Under the pieces are notes generated by a model. It was given only the letters and a program-made list of their open reading frames with translations. It did no database searches and was not told the origin of the DNA. This document shows, one piece after another, positions 45,808 to 54,682 of a DNA stretch of 64,000 nt. Within the stretch, counting starts at the first letter, position 1; each line of letters starts with the position of its first letter. Position numbers and translations under genes: made by a program. Where the stretch lies: the NCBI RefSeq assembly GCF_011602485.2, contig NZ_CP050022.2, positions 7,708,001 through 7,772,000 of the forward strand, written 5' to 3'. This DNA is from Bradyrhizobium sp. 1(2017). Its GTDB lineage: Bacteria > Pseudomonadota > Alphaproteobacteria > Rhizobiales > Xanthobacteraceae.

Positions 45808-47553
45808 ATGACTTCTATGAACGACAACAGATATTCCGGCGCGAGCGAAGCCGAACTCGGATTTCTCAAGGAAATCGTTAGAATGCTGCCAGCCGGCCTG
45901 ACCGTGCAGGACGCGCATGGCGAGCTTCTGCTGGTTAACGATGCCGCGGCCGCCCAGCTCGGCATCGATGGCAGCCATCCCTCGCCCGATCTGGCGCCGC
46001 GCCGCGAAGCCTGCCGACGGGCGCTCAGCGCCGGCCAGGCCGTCGTCACCGAGGAAGCGCTTCACGATGGTGCCGCACGCCAGGTGCTGCTCACGACCCA
46101 TCGTCCCGTCCGCCTCGCCGGACGCGAGCTGCTGATCTCCGCCTCCTCCGACATCACCGAGCAGAAGAACTTCGAGGACCAGCTGTTCCGCTCGGCCTAT
46201 TTCGACGAGCTGACCGGGCTGCCCTCGCGGCGCGTGATCGAGCATCGCGCCAACGGCCTGCTCGGCCGCGATCGCGGCGGCGAGCGCTTTGCTCTGGCCT
46301 TTCTCGACGTCGACAATTTCAAGCACATCAACGACTATTACGGCCATACCGTTGGCGATGCGCTGCTGGTCGAGCTGTCGAGACGGCTCGGCCGCGACCT
46401 GCGCGATTCCGACATGCTCTCGCGCATCTCCGGCGACGAATTCCTGCTGCTGCTCGCGCCGATCCAGAGCCAGGAGGAGGTCGCCGAATTCATGCAGTCG
46501 ACGCTGGAGCGGCTGACCGCGCCGTTCTTCATCGACAATTCGGAGCTCTTCGCCTCCACCTCGGTCGGCATCAGCCTCTACCCCGATCACGGTCGCAGCT
46601 TCGAGACCCTGCGCCAGAACGCCGACATCGCGATGTACCGCATCAAGAACGACGGCAAGGGCTCGGCGGCGTTCTTCGACGCCGGCATGGAGCGCGAGGC
46701 CCTGGCGCGGACGAAGGTCGAGCAGTCGCTGCGGCTCGCCATCCTGGAGAAGCGTTTCTGCTGCGCGTTCCAGTCCAAGGTCGACATCCGCACGGAGGCC
46801 GTGAAGGGTATCGAGGCCCTGGTGCGGCTGCGCGACGACGACGGCGTGATCCAGGCGCCCGGCTCGTTCATCAACCTGGCCAGCGAGCTCGGGCTGATCG
46901 ACGAGCTGACCCATCTCGTGCTCGCCGAGATCGTCAAATCGATCGACCTGATCAACGAGACCTTCGGCGCGGAAGCGACCATCAGCATCAACGTCGCCGC
47001 CAAGCAGGCCGGCAACCCCGAATTCATGCGCAGCTTTGCGCAGGCGCTCGACGACACCGGCTTCCCGCAACGTTTCATGATCGAGGTGACGGAAGACGCC
47101 TTCGTCGCCAAGAATCATTTCCAGGCCGAGATCCTGCCGATGTTCCGCAAGCTCGGCGTCGGCATCTCGATCGACGATTTCGGCACCGGCTACTCCTCGC
47201 TCTCGGCGCTCGCCGACATCACCGCCGACGAGATCAAGATCGACCGCTCCTTCATCACCGACATCCATAAGCGTCCGCGCAGCCAGGGCATCTTGCGCGC
47301 GATCGAATCCCTGAGCGAAGCGCTCGGCATGACCGTGATCGCCGAGGGCCTCGAATCCTACGAGGAGCTGGCCTATCTCCAGGCCGCGACCAAGATTCGC
47401 TACGCGCAGGGCTATTACTTCTCCCGGCCGATCTTCCTGGAGGAGCTGAAGCTCGCAACACCCGCCGCCAGCGAGTCGCGCGCCAGCGTCGCGAGCCGCC
47501 CCACGCAGCAGAGCCGCCAGGCCTATTCGCGCGCGAGCGCGTATCGGCGGTAG
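45808..47553 (+). CDS. PAS-GGDEF-EAL cyclic-di-GMP enzyme
   Basis: A 581-residue soluble protein with three domains: PAS at about 15-120, GGDEF at about 125-290 and EAL at about 300-555. The cyclase signature is SGDEF (ISGDEFLLL), often still active, with an intact inhibitory I-site RDSD five residues before it. The phosphodiesterase has EALVR, INVAA, EVTED, DDFGTGYSS, KIDRSF and AEGLES, so the metal and catalytic residues look present. It may make or break c-di-GMP according to the PAS signal. No membrane segment. It sits upstream of a PAS-sigma-54 regulator but in a separate unit. Confidence 0.94.
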   Translation: MTSMNDNRYSGASEAELGFLKEIVRMLPAGLTVQDAHGELLLVNDAAAAQLGIDGSHPSPDLAPRREACRRALSAGQAVVTEEALHDGAARQVLLTTHRPVRLAGRELLISASSDITEQKNFEDQLFRSAYFDELTGLPSRRVIEHRANGLLGRDRGGERFALAFLDVDNFKHINDYYGHTVGDALLVELSRRLGRDLRDSDMLSRISGDEFLLLLAPIQSQEEVAEFMQSTLERLTAPFFIDNSELFASTSVGISLYPDHGRSFETLRQNADIAMYRIKNDGKGSAAFFDAGMEREALARTKVEQSLRLAILEKRFCCAFQSKVDIRTEAVKGIEALVRLRDDDGVIQAPGSFINLASELGLIDELTHLVLAEIVKSIDLINETFGAEATISINVAAKQAGNPEFMRSFAQALDDTGFPQRFMIEVTEDAFVAKNHFQAEILPMFRKLGVGISIDDFGTGYSSLSALADITADEIKIDRSFITDIHKRPRSQGILRAIESLSEALGMTVIAEGLESYEELAYLQAATKIRYAQGYYFSRPIFLEELKLATPAASESRASVASRPTQQSRQAYSRASAYRR

Positions 47554-47580
47554 GGACGCAAGCGGCGCAACAATCTCAGT

Positions 47581-47720
47581 GTCGTCCCAGGGCGCGCGAA
47601 GCGCGAGCCTGGGACCCATAACCCCAGGGGACAGTGTGACGCGAGGCTCCCACTCCGAGTCATCGCCAAACTTCTTCCTGTGGGTATGGGTCCCGGGTTC
47701 GCTTCGCGCCCCGGGACGAC
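47581..47720. repeat. Intergenic palindromic repeat, GTCGTCCCAGGGC family
   Basis: GTCGTCCCAGGGCGCGCGAAGCG and CGCTTCGCGCCCCGGGACGAC are reverse complements apart from one base; inner GGGACCCATAACC and GGTATGGGTCCC. It closely matches the copy at 12871-13013. Confidence 0.87.
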
Positions 47721-47812
47721 AGCAACTGCTGAGCTTGGCCTAGTGACCATTCTCCCCTTTGAAATTGCTACCCTTTTGCTAATAAACAGCCAGACTTCCC
47801 GCGAGGTACGTC

Positions 47813-49249
47813 ATGCCCGCCTCCTCCATCAGCGATCCCGCTTATCTCCGCGCGCGCGCGATGGAGACGCTGTTCGAGCGGCTCGAGAAGCTCTGCGAGG
47901 GCGCGATTGCGATCGATCGCGGCGGGCGGGTCGCCTATGTCAACGAGAAATATCTCGCGGCGCTCGGCCTCAGCCTAACCAGTGAGGCGATCGGCCGGCC
48001 GATCGAGGAGGTCATCCCCAACAGCCTGATGCGGAAGGTGGCCGAGACCGGCGAGCCGATCCTGCTCGACATCATGGAGCTGGGCGGCGAGCAGCTGGTC
48101 GTCACCCGCATGCCGATCGAGGACGAGGACGGCCAGGTGATCGGCGCGATCGGCTTCGTGCTCTATGATCATCTCGAAAGCCTGAAACCACTGCTCGCCC
48201 GCGTCACCCAGCTCGAAAGCGACCTGCGACTGGCCCGGCGGCAATTGTCCAACGCCCGCGCCGCGCGCTTCACCTTCGCCGATTACGTCGGCACGACGCC
48301 CGCCATCGCCCAGGCCAAGGAGCTGGCGAGCCGCGCCGCGCGGCAGAGCGTCACGGTGCTGCTGACCGGCGAGACCGGAACGGGCAAGGAGATGCTGGCG
48401 CAGGCGATCCACAACGCCTCGTCGCGCGCGGACAAGCCTTTCGTCAGCGTCAATGTCGCTGCGATCCCCGACACGCTGATCGAATCGGAATTCTTCGGCA
48501 CCGCGCCGGGCGCCTATACCGGCGCCGACCGCAGGGGGCGCGAGGGCAAATTCCGCATCGCCGACGGCGGCACGCTGTTCCTCGACGAGATCGGGGAGAT
48601 GCCGCTGCAATTGCAGGCCAAACTGCTGCGCGTGCTGCAGGAGCGCGAGATCGAGCCGCTCGGCTCGGACAAGATCTCCCGGGTGGACGTGCGCGTCGTC
48701 GCCGCCACCAATGTCGACCTGCGCAAGCGCGTCAGCGACGGCACGTTCCGCCCCGACCTCTACTATCGCCTCAACGTGCTCTCGATCGACCTGCCGCCGC
48801 TACGCAAATGTCTCGCAGATCTCCCCGACATCTGCACGCGGCTGATCGAGGACATCAGCGCCTCCGGCGATTTCGTCAACGTGAAGATCACGCCGAGCGG
48901 GCTTTCGGCGCTCGCGCGCTACGACTGGCCCGGCAATGTCCGCGAGCTCCGCAACATTCTCGAGCGCGCGATGATCCTGAGCGATTCCGGGCGGCTGACC
49001 GGCGATGACTTCGTCCACATCTTGCCGGTTGGCGCGGATGCAAGCCCGGCGCCGGCGCAACGGATGACCGGATCGGTCGTTCCTTACGCCGAAGCCGAGG
49101 CCGAGTTCGAGAAGCACACGCTGGAACAGGCACTCGCCGCCAGCAACGGCCAGATCACGGAAGCCGCGCGCATGCTCCGTATCTCGCGTGCGACCTTCTA
49201 CAAGAAGCTCGCCAAATTCGGCCTCGCATCCGGATCGCCGCCCGTCTGA
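47813..49249 (+). CDS. Sigma-54-dependent activator with PAS sensor domain
   Basis: A 478-residue bacterial enhancer-binding protein. An N-terminal PAS domain (about 15-120) is followed by a coiled-coil linker (about 122-150) and the AAA+ domain. This has Walker A GETGTGKE at 186-193, the sigma-54 loop as GAYTGA at 233-238, Walker [10 protein letters not shown] at 252-260, and the arginine-finger region [13 protein letters not shown] Fis-type helix-turn-helix lies at about 448-470 ([19 protein letters not shown]). It lacks a receiver domain, so it responds to a ligand or redox signal, not phosphorylation. A sigma-54 promoter lies just downstream (49369), before the ABC importer operon. Confidence 0.95.
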   Translation: MPASSISDPAYLRARAMETLFERLEKLCEGAIAIDRGGRVAYVNEKYLAALGLSLTSEAIGRPIEEVIPNSLMRKVAETGEPILLDIMELGGEQLVVTRMPIEDEDGQVIGAIGFVLYDHLESLKPLLARVTQLESDLRLARRQLSNARAARFTFADYVGTTPAIAQAKELASRAARQSVTVLLTGETGTGKEMLAQAIHNASSRADKPFVSVNVAAIPDTLIESEFFGTAPGAYTGADRRGREGKFRIADGGTLFLDEIGEMPLQLQAKLLRVLQEREIEPLGSDKISRVDVRVVAATNVDLRKRVSDGTFRPDLYYRLNVLSIDLPPLRKCLADLPDICTRLIEDISASGDFVNVKITPSGLSALARYDWPGNVRELRNILERAMILSDSGRLTGDDFVHILPVGADASPAPAQRMTGSVVPYAEAEAEFEKHTLEQALAASNGQITEAARMLRISRATFYKKLAKFGLASGSPPV

Positions 49250-49281
49250 GTTTCGAGACGGCACCTGTCCGGAGTCTCAGA
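49243..49281. promoter_or_regulatory. Inverted repeat after the activator gene
   Basis: TCTGAG...GAGAC faces GTCTCAGA, giving a hairpin or dyad at the end of the activator gene. It lies about 90-125 bases upstream of the sigma-54 promoter, a usual distance for an enhancer site, but it may be a terminator instead. Confidence 0.35.
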
Positions 49282-49368
49282 TTCCTGACACCATACCCCG
49301 CGGCCTTCGCCTGAACCCCTCGCCGACAATTGCCGTATTTTCAGCCACTCCCGCGCAAAGCGCCGCCT

Positions 49369-49385
49369 CTGGCGCGGAGCTTGCT
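49369..49385 (+). promoter_or_regulatory. Sigma-54 promoter of the ABC importer operon
   Basis: CTGGCGCGGAGCTTGCT matches the consensus YTGGCACGrNNNTTGCW at all positions but one (G for A), with GG and GC separated by ten bases. Transcription should start near 49396, giving a leader of about 175 bases before the binding-protein start. The sigma-54 activator gene lies directly upstream. Confidence 0.72.
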
Positions 49386-49571
49386 CTGGGCCGGCGAGAG
49401 GAAATGCAGGGCCGGGATCGTTAACGCGGCTCGCGGCGATCCGGCACGCATACGTCAACAGACTGTCACATGCAGCGTCATGCAAGCACACCCGGAAGGT
49501 GGAATTGCAATGTCTGCACACTTGTGCAAATCGCTTTGACCAAGGCAGTTCATTCAAGGAGGGACCCCATC

Positions 49572-50756
49572 GTGCGTCGATCACTCGTCATAACAACAGC
49601 CATCCTCGCGCTCGCCGCGAGCACCTCCGCCCGGGCCGACGATCTCAAGGTCGCGCTGATCTACGGCAAGACCGGCCCGCTCGAGGCCTATGCCAAGCAG
49701 ACCGAAACCGGCCTGAAAATGGGCTTCGAATACGCCACCAAGGGCACCATGACGCTCGACGGCCGCAAGATCGTCATCATCACCAAGGACGACCAGGGCA
49801 AGCCCGACCTCTCGAAGGCCGCGCTCGCGGAAGCCTATCAGGACGACAAGGCCGACATCGCGATCGGCACGACCTCGTCGGCCGCGGCACTCGCCATTCT
49901 GCCCGTTGCCGAGGAGAACAAGAAGATCCTGATCGTCGAGCCCGCGGTCGCGGATCAGATTACCGGCGAGAAGTGGAACCGCTACATCTTCCGCACCGCG
50001 CGCAACTCCTCGCAGGATGCGATCTCCAACGCGGTCGCGATCGGCAAGCAAGGCGTTACCGTCGCGACGCTGGCGCAGGACTACGCGTTCGGCCGCGACG
50101 GCGTCGCCGCGTTCAAGGAGGCCCTGGCCAAGACCGGCGCGACGCTCGCTGCCGAGGAATATGCTCCGACCTCGACCACCGACTTCACCGCGGTCGGCCA
50201 GCGCCTGTTCGACGCGCTGAAGGACAAGCCGGGCCGCAAGGTGATCTGGGTGATCTGGGCCGGCGCCGGCAATCCGCTGGCCAAGCTCCAGGACATGGAT
50301 CCGAAGCGCTACGGTATCGAACTGTCGACCGGCGGCAACATCTTGCCGGCGCTCGCGGCCTATAAGAGCCTGCCCGGCATGGAAGGCGCGACCTATTATT
50401 TCTACGAGATCCCGAAGAACCCGGTGAACGACTGGTTCGTCGCCGAGCATCAGAAGCGCTTCAACGCGCCGCCGGACTTCTTCACCGCCGGCGGTTTCGC
50501 CGCCGCGATGTCGGTCGCGACCGCCGTCACCAAGGCGAAGTCGACCGACACCGAGAAGCTGATCACGGCGATGGAAGGCCTGGAGTTCGACACGCCGAAG
50601 GGCAAGATGGTGTTCCGGAAAGAGGACCATCAGGCGCTGCAGAGCATGTATCACTTCAAGGTCAAGGTCGATCCGAACGTCGCCTGGGCCGTGCTCGACC
50701 CGGTGCGCGAGCTGAAGATCGAGGACATGGACGTTCCGGTCCGCAACAAGCGCTGA
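49572..50756 (+). CDS. ABC importer substrate-binding protein, LivJ-like
   Basis: First gene of a five-gene importer operon. It has 394 residues: signal peptide (MRRSLVITTAILALAAST) cleaved after ARA, then DDLKVALIYGKTGPLEAYAKQTETGLKMGFEY, the Peripla_BP_6 family pattern with a glycine-rich ligand loop. The two-lobed fold with repeated Rossmann-like segments (ATLAQDYAFGRDG) is clear. Unlike the pair at 18-21 kb this one has its own ATPases and permeases. Start is GTG 49572 after AAGGAGGG. The ligand is unknown; branched-chain amino acids, amides or aromatic acids are common for the family. Confidence 0.94.
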   Translation: MRRSLVITTAILALAASTSARADDLKVALIYGKTGPLEAYAKQTETGLKMGFEYATKGTMTLDGRKIVIITKDDQGKPDLSKAALAEAYQDDKADIAIGTTSSAAALAILPVAEENKKILIVEPAVADQITGEKWNRYIFRTARNSSQDAISNAVAIGKQGVTVATLAQDYAFGRDGVAAFKEALAKTGATLAAEEYAPTSTTDFTAVGQRLFDALKDKPGRKVIWVIWAGAGNPLAKLQDMDPKRYGIELSTGGNILPALAAYKSLPGMEGATYYFYEIPKNPVNDWFVAEHQKRFNAPPDFFTAGGFAAAMSVATAVTKAKSTDTEKLITAMEGLEFDTPKGKMVFRKEDHQALQSMYHFKVKVDPNVAWAVLDPVRELKIEDMDVPVRNKR

Positions 50757-50763
50757 GTTCTTC

Positions 50764-50878
50764 ACCTCTCCCGCTTGCGGGAGAGGTCGTCGCGAAGCGC
50801 CGGGTGAGGGCTTTCTCCTCTGGGGGATTTGTCCCATTGCGGAGATACCCTCTCCCCTACCCTCCCCGGGGGAGGGGG
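50764..50878. repeat. Intergenic repeat, CACCTCTCCCGC...CCTCCCCGGGGGAGG
   Basis: Contains the hairpin ACCTCTCCCGCTTGCGGGAGAGGT, then CGCCGGGTGAGGG...ATTGCGGAGATACCCTCTCC and CCTCCCCGGGGGAGG. Located between the binding-protein gene and the ATPase gene, where a partial terminator could keep binding-protein expression high. A homologous copy in the other direction is at 45512-45578. Confidence 0.8.
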
Positions 50879-50925
50879 CGCTCCGTGATAGTGGATACAG
50901 CCCAACTCTCACTCACCAGACTGTC

Positions 50926-51699
50926 ATGACGCTGACCCTCGAAACCCGCGACCTCACCATCCGCTTTGGCGGCCATGTCGCGGTCAACAACGTCACCTGC
51001 ACGTTCCGCCCGGGAGAGCTCACCGCGATCGTCGGGCCGAACGGCGCCGGGAAGACCACCTATTTCAATCTGATCTCAGGTCAGTTGCGCGCCTCGAGCG
51101 GAAGCATCCTGTTCGGCGGCACCGACATCACCCAGAATTCCGCGCCGATGCGGACCCGTGCGGGTCTCGGGCGCGCGTTCCAGCTCACCAATCTGTTCCC
51201 GAACCTGACCGTGGAGGAGAATGTCCGCCTCGCGGTGCAGGCGGCCAATGGCACGCATTACGACATGCTGCGGCCCTGGATGGTCCGCCGCGACCTGATC
51301 GCGCGGGCCGACGCCATCCTCGACCAGGTCGCGCTCGGCAGCCGCCGCGGCGTCGCCGCGACCGTGCTGTCGCATGGCGACCAGCGCAAGCTGGAGGTGG
51401 CGCTGATGATCGCGCTGGAGCCGAAAGTGTTCATGTTCGACGAGCCGACCGCGGGCATGAGCATCGACGAGGTGCCGGTCGTCTTGAACCTGATCGCGCA
51501 GCTCAAGCAGGACAGGAGCAAGATCATCCTGCTGGTCGAGCACAAGATGGACGTGGTGCGCTCGCTGGCCGACCGCATCATCGTGCTGCATAACGGGCAG
51601 CTCGTTGCGGACGGGCCGCCGGCCGAGGTGATCGCCTCGCCGATCGTGCAGGAAGCCTATCTCGGCGTCGCCCCCAAGAACGCAGAGAGCGTCGCATGA
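50926..51699 (+). CDS. ABC importer ATPase, LivG-like
   Basis: First of two ATPases, 257 residues. Walker A is GPNGAGKTT, then TRAGLGRAFQLTNLFPNLTVEENVRLAVQ, the typical LivG Q-loop region. The signature position reads LSHGDQRKLEVALM, as in LivG proteins, and Walker B is VFMFDEPTAGMS with VEHKMDVV. The gene overlaps the next by four bases, so all four downstream genes are coupled. Confidence 0.93.
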   Translation: MTLTLETRDLTIRFGGHVAVNNVTCTFRPGELTAIVGPNGAGKTTYFNLISGQLRASSGSILFGGTDITQNSAPMRTRAGLGRAFQLTNLFPNLTVEENVRLAVQAANGTHYDMLRPWMVRRDLIARADAILDQVALGSRRGVAATVLSHGDQRKLEVALMIALEPKVFMFDEPTAGMSIDEVPVVLNLIAQLKQDRSKIILLVEHKMDVVRSLADRIIVLHNGQLVADGPPAEVIASPIVQEAYLGVAPKNAESVA

Positions 51700-52418
51700 C
51701 CGATCTCCTCACGCTCTCCGGCGTGCACACCCATATCGGCCGCTATCACATCCTCCAGGGCATCGACCTCGCGGTCCCGCAGGGGCAGGTCACGATGCTG
51801 CTCGGCCGCAACGGCGCCGGCAAGACCACGACGCTGCGCACCATCATGGGCCTGTGGCAGGCCTCGCACGGCGAGATCAGTCTCGCCGGGATGCGCATCG
51901 AGAGCCGCGCCACGCCCGACATCGCGCGGCTCGGCGTCGGCTATGTGCCGGAGAGCATGGCCGTGTTCTCCGACCTCACGGTCAAGGAGAATCTGGTGCT
52001 GGCGGCGCGCGACGGGCCGCTCGACGACAGCCAGCTCGACTGGATCTTCGGCTTCTTCCCGGCGCTGCGCCGGTTCTGGCTGTCGCGGGCGGGAAGCCTC
52101 TCGGGCGGACAGAAGCAGATGTTGTCGATCGCGCGTGCCATCATCGAACCGCGCAAGCTGCTCCTGATCGACGAGCCGACCAAGGGCCTCGCGCCCGCCA
52201 TCGTGATGGCACTGATCGAGTGCCTGAGGGAGATCAAGCGCAAGGGCGCCACCATCCTGCTGGTCGAGCAGAATTTCTTCGCTGCCCGCGAGCTCGGCGA
52301 CAAGGTGCTGGTCATGGACAACGGCACCATCGTCCACCGCGGCGAGATGGCGGCGCTGGCCGCCGACGTGCCGCTGCAGGAGCGGCTGCTCGGCCTGAGC
52401 CTGGAGGCACATCAGTGA
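51696..52418 (+). CDS. ABC importer ATPase, LivF-like
   Basis: Second ATPase, 240 residues. Walker A GRNGAGKTT, the region GVGYVPESMAVFSDLTVKENL typical of LivF, signature LSGGQKQM, Walker B LLLIDEPTKGLA and VEQNFFAA. It starts in a four-base ATGA overlap with the LivG-like gene and ends in a GTGA overlap with the first permease. Confidence 0.93.
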   Translation: MTDLLTLSGVHTHIGRYHILQGIDLAVPQGQVTMLLGRNGAGKTTTLRTIMGLWQASHGEISLAGMRIESRATPDIARLGVGYVPESMAVFSDLTVKENLVLAARDGPLDDSQLDWIFGFFPALRRFWLSRAGSLSGGQKQMLSIARAIIEPRKLLLIDEPTKGLAPAIVMALIECLREIKRKGATILLVEQNFFAARELGDKVLVMDNGTIVHRGEMAALAADVPLQERLLGLSLEAHQ

Positions 52419-53425
52419 CTGACCTTGCCGCAAACGATCCGCTGCCGAAGCCGAAGCGCGACCTCGCGCCGATCCTGCTGCCGGTCGCGCTCGCCCTTGC
52501 CATGATCCCGCTGATCGGCTCGACCTCGTCCTGGCTGACGCTGACCGTCGCGAGTCTCGCCATGGGCATGATGATCTTCATCATGGCTTCCGGCCTGACG
52601 CTCGTGTTCGGCCTGATGGACGTGCTCAATTTCGGCCATGGCGCCTTCATCGCGGTCGGCGCCTATGTCGCGACCCTGGTGCTGGCGCCGTTCGCAGCCT
52701 CCATCCAGGCGGATTCGCTCTGGGTCAATCTCGCGGTGCTGGCCCCGGCAGCGCTGCTGTCGATGGCGGTCTCGGGCGCGCTCGGCCTGGTCGTCGAGCG
52801 CGTGCTGATCCTTCCCGTCTATGGCCAGCATCTGAAGCAGATCCTGATGACCACGGGCGGCCTGATCGTCGCCGAGCAGACGCTCTATGCGCTGTGGGGG
52901 CCGCAGATCATCCCGACGCCGCTGCCGACCTCGCTACGGGGGTCCTTCATCCTCGACGACGTCGCCATTGCAAAATATCGCGTGCTGGCGATGCTGATCG
53001 GCCTCGCCATCTTCATCGCGATCCAGCTCGTGCTCAACCGCAGCAAGCTCGGACTTCTGATCCGTGCCGGCGTCGAGAACCGCGAGATGGTGGAGGCGCT
53101 CGGCTATCGCATCCGCCGCCTGTTCCTCGGCGTGTTCATGACGGGATCGGCGCTCGCCGGGCTCGGCGGCGTGATGTGGGCGCTCTATCGCGAGCAGGTT
53201 CACGCCTCCATGAGCGACGACCTCACCGTGCTGATCTTCATCGTCGTCATCATCGGCGGGCTCGGGTCGATCGGCGGCTGTTTCATCGGCGCCATCCTGG
53301 TGGCGATGGTGGCCAATTACGGCGGCTTCCTGGTGCCGAAACTCGCCCTCGTCTCCAACATCCTGCTGATGGTCGCCATTCTGATGTGGCGGCCGCGCGG
53401 CCTCTATGCGGTGACCAGCCGATGA
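52415..53425 (+). CDS. ABC importer permease, LivH-like
   Basis: A 336-residue membrane permease with about eight helices. LTLVFGLMDVLNFGHGAFIAVGAYVA is the family hallmark (G-x-x-N-F-x-H-G), and GLIVAEQTLYALWGPQ precedes the coupling loop RAGVENREMVEALGYRIRRL. The start is the GTG at 52415, which overlaps the preceding stop and has GGAGG upstream. A longer open frame to 51854 is the +1 frame of the ATPase gene and is not real. Confidence 0.92.
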   Translation: MTDLAANDPLPKPKRDLAPILLPVALALAMIPLIGSTSSWLTLTVASLAMGMMIFIMASGLTLVFGLMDVLNFGHGAFIAVGAYVATLVLAPFAASIQADSLWVNLAVLAPAALLSMAVSGALGLVVERVLILPVYGQHLKQILMTTGGLIVAEQTLYALWGPQIIPTPLPTSLRGSFILDDVAIAKYRVLAMLIGLAIFIAIQLVLNRSKLGLLIRAGVENREMVEALGYRIRRLFLGVFMTGSALAGLGGVMWALYREQVHASMSDDLTVLIFIVVIIGGLGSIGGCFIGAILVAMVANYGGFLVPKLALVSNILLMVAILMWRPRGLYAVTSR

Positions 53426-54507
53426 TGATCCTCTCCGGCGACCCGCCGCGCAGCCGCGTCCTCACGCTGGTTCTCGTCCTCATCATCCTGGCGCTGGCGG
53501 CAACGCCGTTCCTGTTCCCGGGCGCCAAGGCGCTGAACGTCGCGGCCAAGATCTGCGTCTTTGCCGCGCTGGTCGCGTCCTACGATCTGCTGCTCGGTTA
53601 CACCGGCTCGGTGTCGTTCGCCCACACCATGTTCTACGGCATCGGCAGCTACGCGATCGCCATCGCGCTGTACGGCATGGGCCCGAACTGGGCAGCGGTC
53701 GCAACCGGCATCGTCATCGGCCTGCCGCTCGCAGCACTGCTGGCGCTCGCGATCGGGCTGTTCTCGCTGCGGGTCGCCGCGATCTTCTTTGCCATGATCA
53801 CGCTCGCGGTCGCCTCGGCCTTCCAGGTGCTGGCCTCGCAGCTCTCCTGGCTGACCGGCGGTGAGGACGGACGCAGCTTTCAGCTGCCCGAGCTGCTCCG
53901 GCCCGGCACCGTGCTGATCTCCAAGAACCTGTTCGGCTTCGAGATCAACGGCCGCATCCTGACCTTCTACCTGGTGTTCGCCATTTCGGCACTGATGATC
54001 CTCGCGCTGCTGCGGGTGGTGAATTCGCCGTTCGGGCGCGTGCTCCAGGCGATCCGCGAGAACCGTTTCCGCGCCGAGGCGCTCGGCTTCCGCACCGTCT
54101 TCCATCTGACCTACGCCAACTGCCTCGCCGCGCTGGTCGCCGCGAGCGCCGGCATCCTGAACGCGCTGTGGCTGCGCTATGCCGGGCCCGACACCTCGCT
54201 CAGCTTCTCGATCATGCTGGACATCCTGCTGATGGTCGTGATCGGCGGCATGGGCACGATCTACGGCGCGATCATCGGCGCCACCATCTTCATCCTCGCC
54301 CAGAACTATTTGCAATCGCTGATGGGGGTCGCGTCCACGGCGGCGTCGGAAGCCGGCCTGCCGCTGCTGCCGGGTCTGCTGCATCCCGACCGCTGGCTGC
54401 TGTGGCTCGGCCTGCTCTTCATCGCCAGCGTCTATTTCTTCCCCACCGGCGTGGTCGGACGGCTGCGCAAGGCCGGCGGCGACAAGAGCGCGGGCACCTC
54501 GCATTAA
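53422..54507 (+). CDS. ABC importer permease, LivM-like
   Basis: Second permease, 361 residues and about nine helices. The segment ALVASYDLLLGYTGSVSFAHTMFYGIGSYAIAI is the LivM hallmark (G-Y-x-G-x-x-S-F/L-G/A-H), with RVLQAIRENRFRAEALGFRT as coupling loop. It overlaps the previous gene by four bases (ATGA). It ends the operon; a downstream cyclase starts after 175 bases and is probably separate. Confidence 0.92.
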   Translation: MMILSGDPPRSRVLTLVLVLIILALAATPFLFPGAKALNVAAKICVFAALVASYDLLLGYTGSVSFAHTMFYGIGSYAIAIALYGMGPNWAAVATGIVIGLPLAALLALAIGLFSLRVAAIFFAMITLAVASAFQVLASQLSWLTGGEDGRSFQLPELLRPGTVLISKNLFGFEINGRILTFYLVFAISALMILALLRVVNSPFGRVLQAIRENRFRAEALGFRTVFHLTYANCLAALVAASAGILNALWLRYAGPDTSLSFSIMLDILLMVVIGGMGTIYGAIIGATIFILAQNYLQSLMGVASTAASEAGLPLLPGLLHPDRWLLWLGLLFIASVYFFPTGVVGRLRKAGGDKSAGTSH

Positions 54508-54682
54508 GCAGCGATTAACGATGCAGCGCAGCGGTTATGCTGCAGATGGCGCAAACCGCGACGCGATTCGCGCCGGGCGGCAGCGAGATGCGACTGCGCA
54601 GCCGGATTAATGCTTAGCTAACTGGTTTTCCTAAGGTTTGCGCCATTTGTGCGGTGTATTTCTGTCCCTCCAGGGAGGGGAT

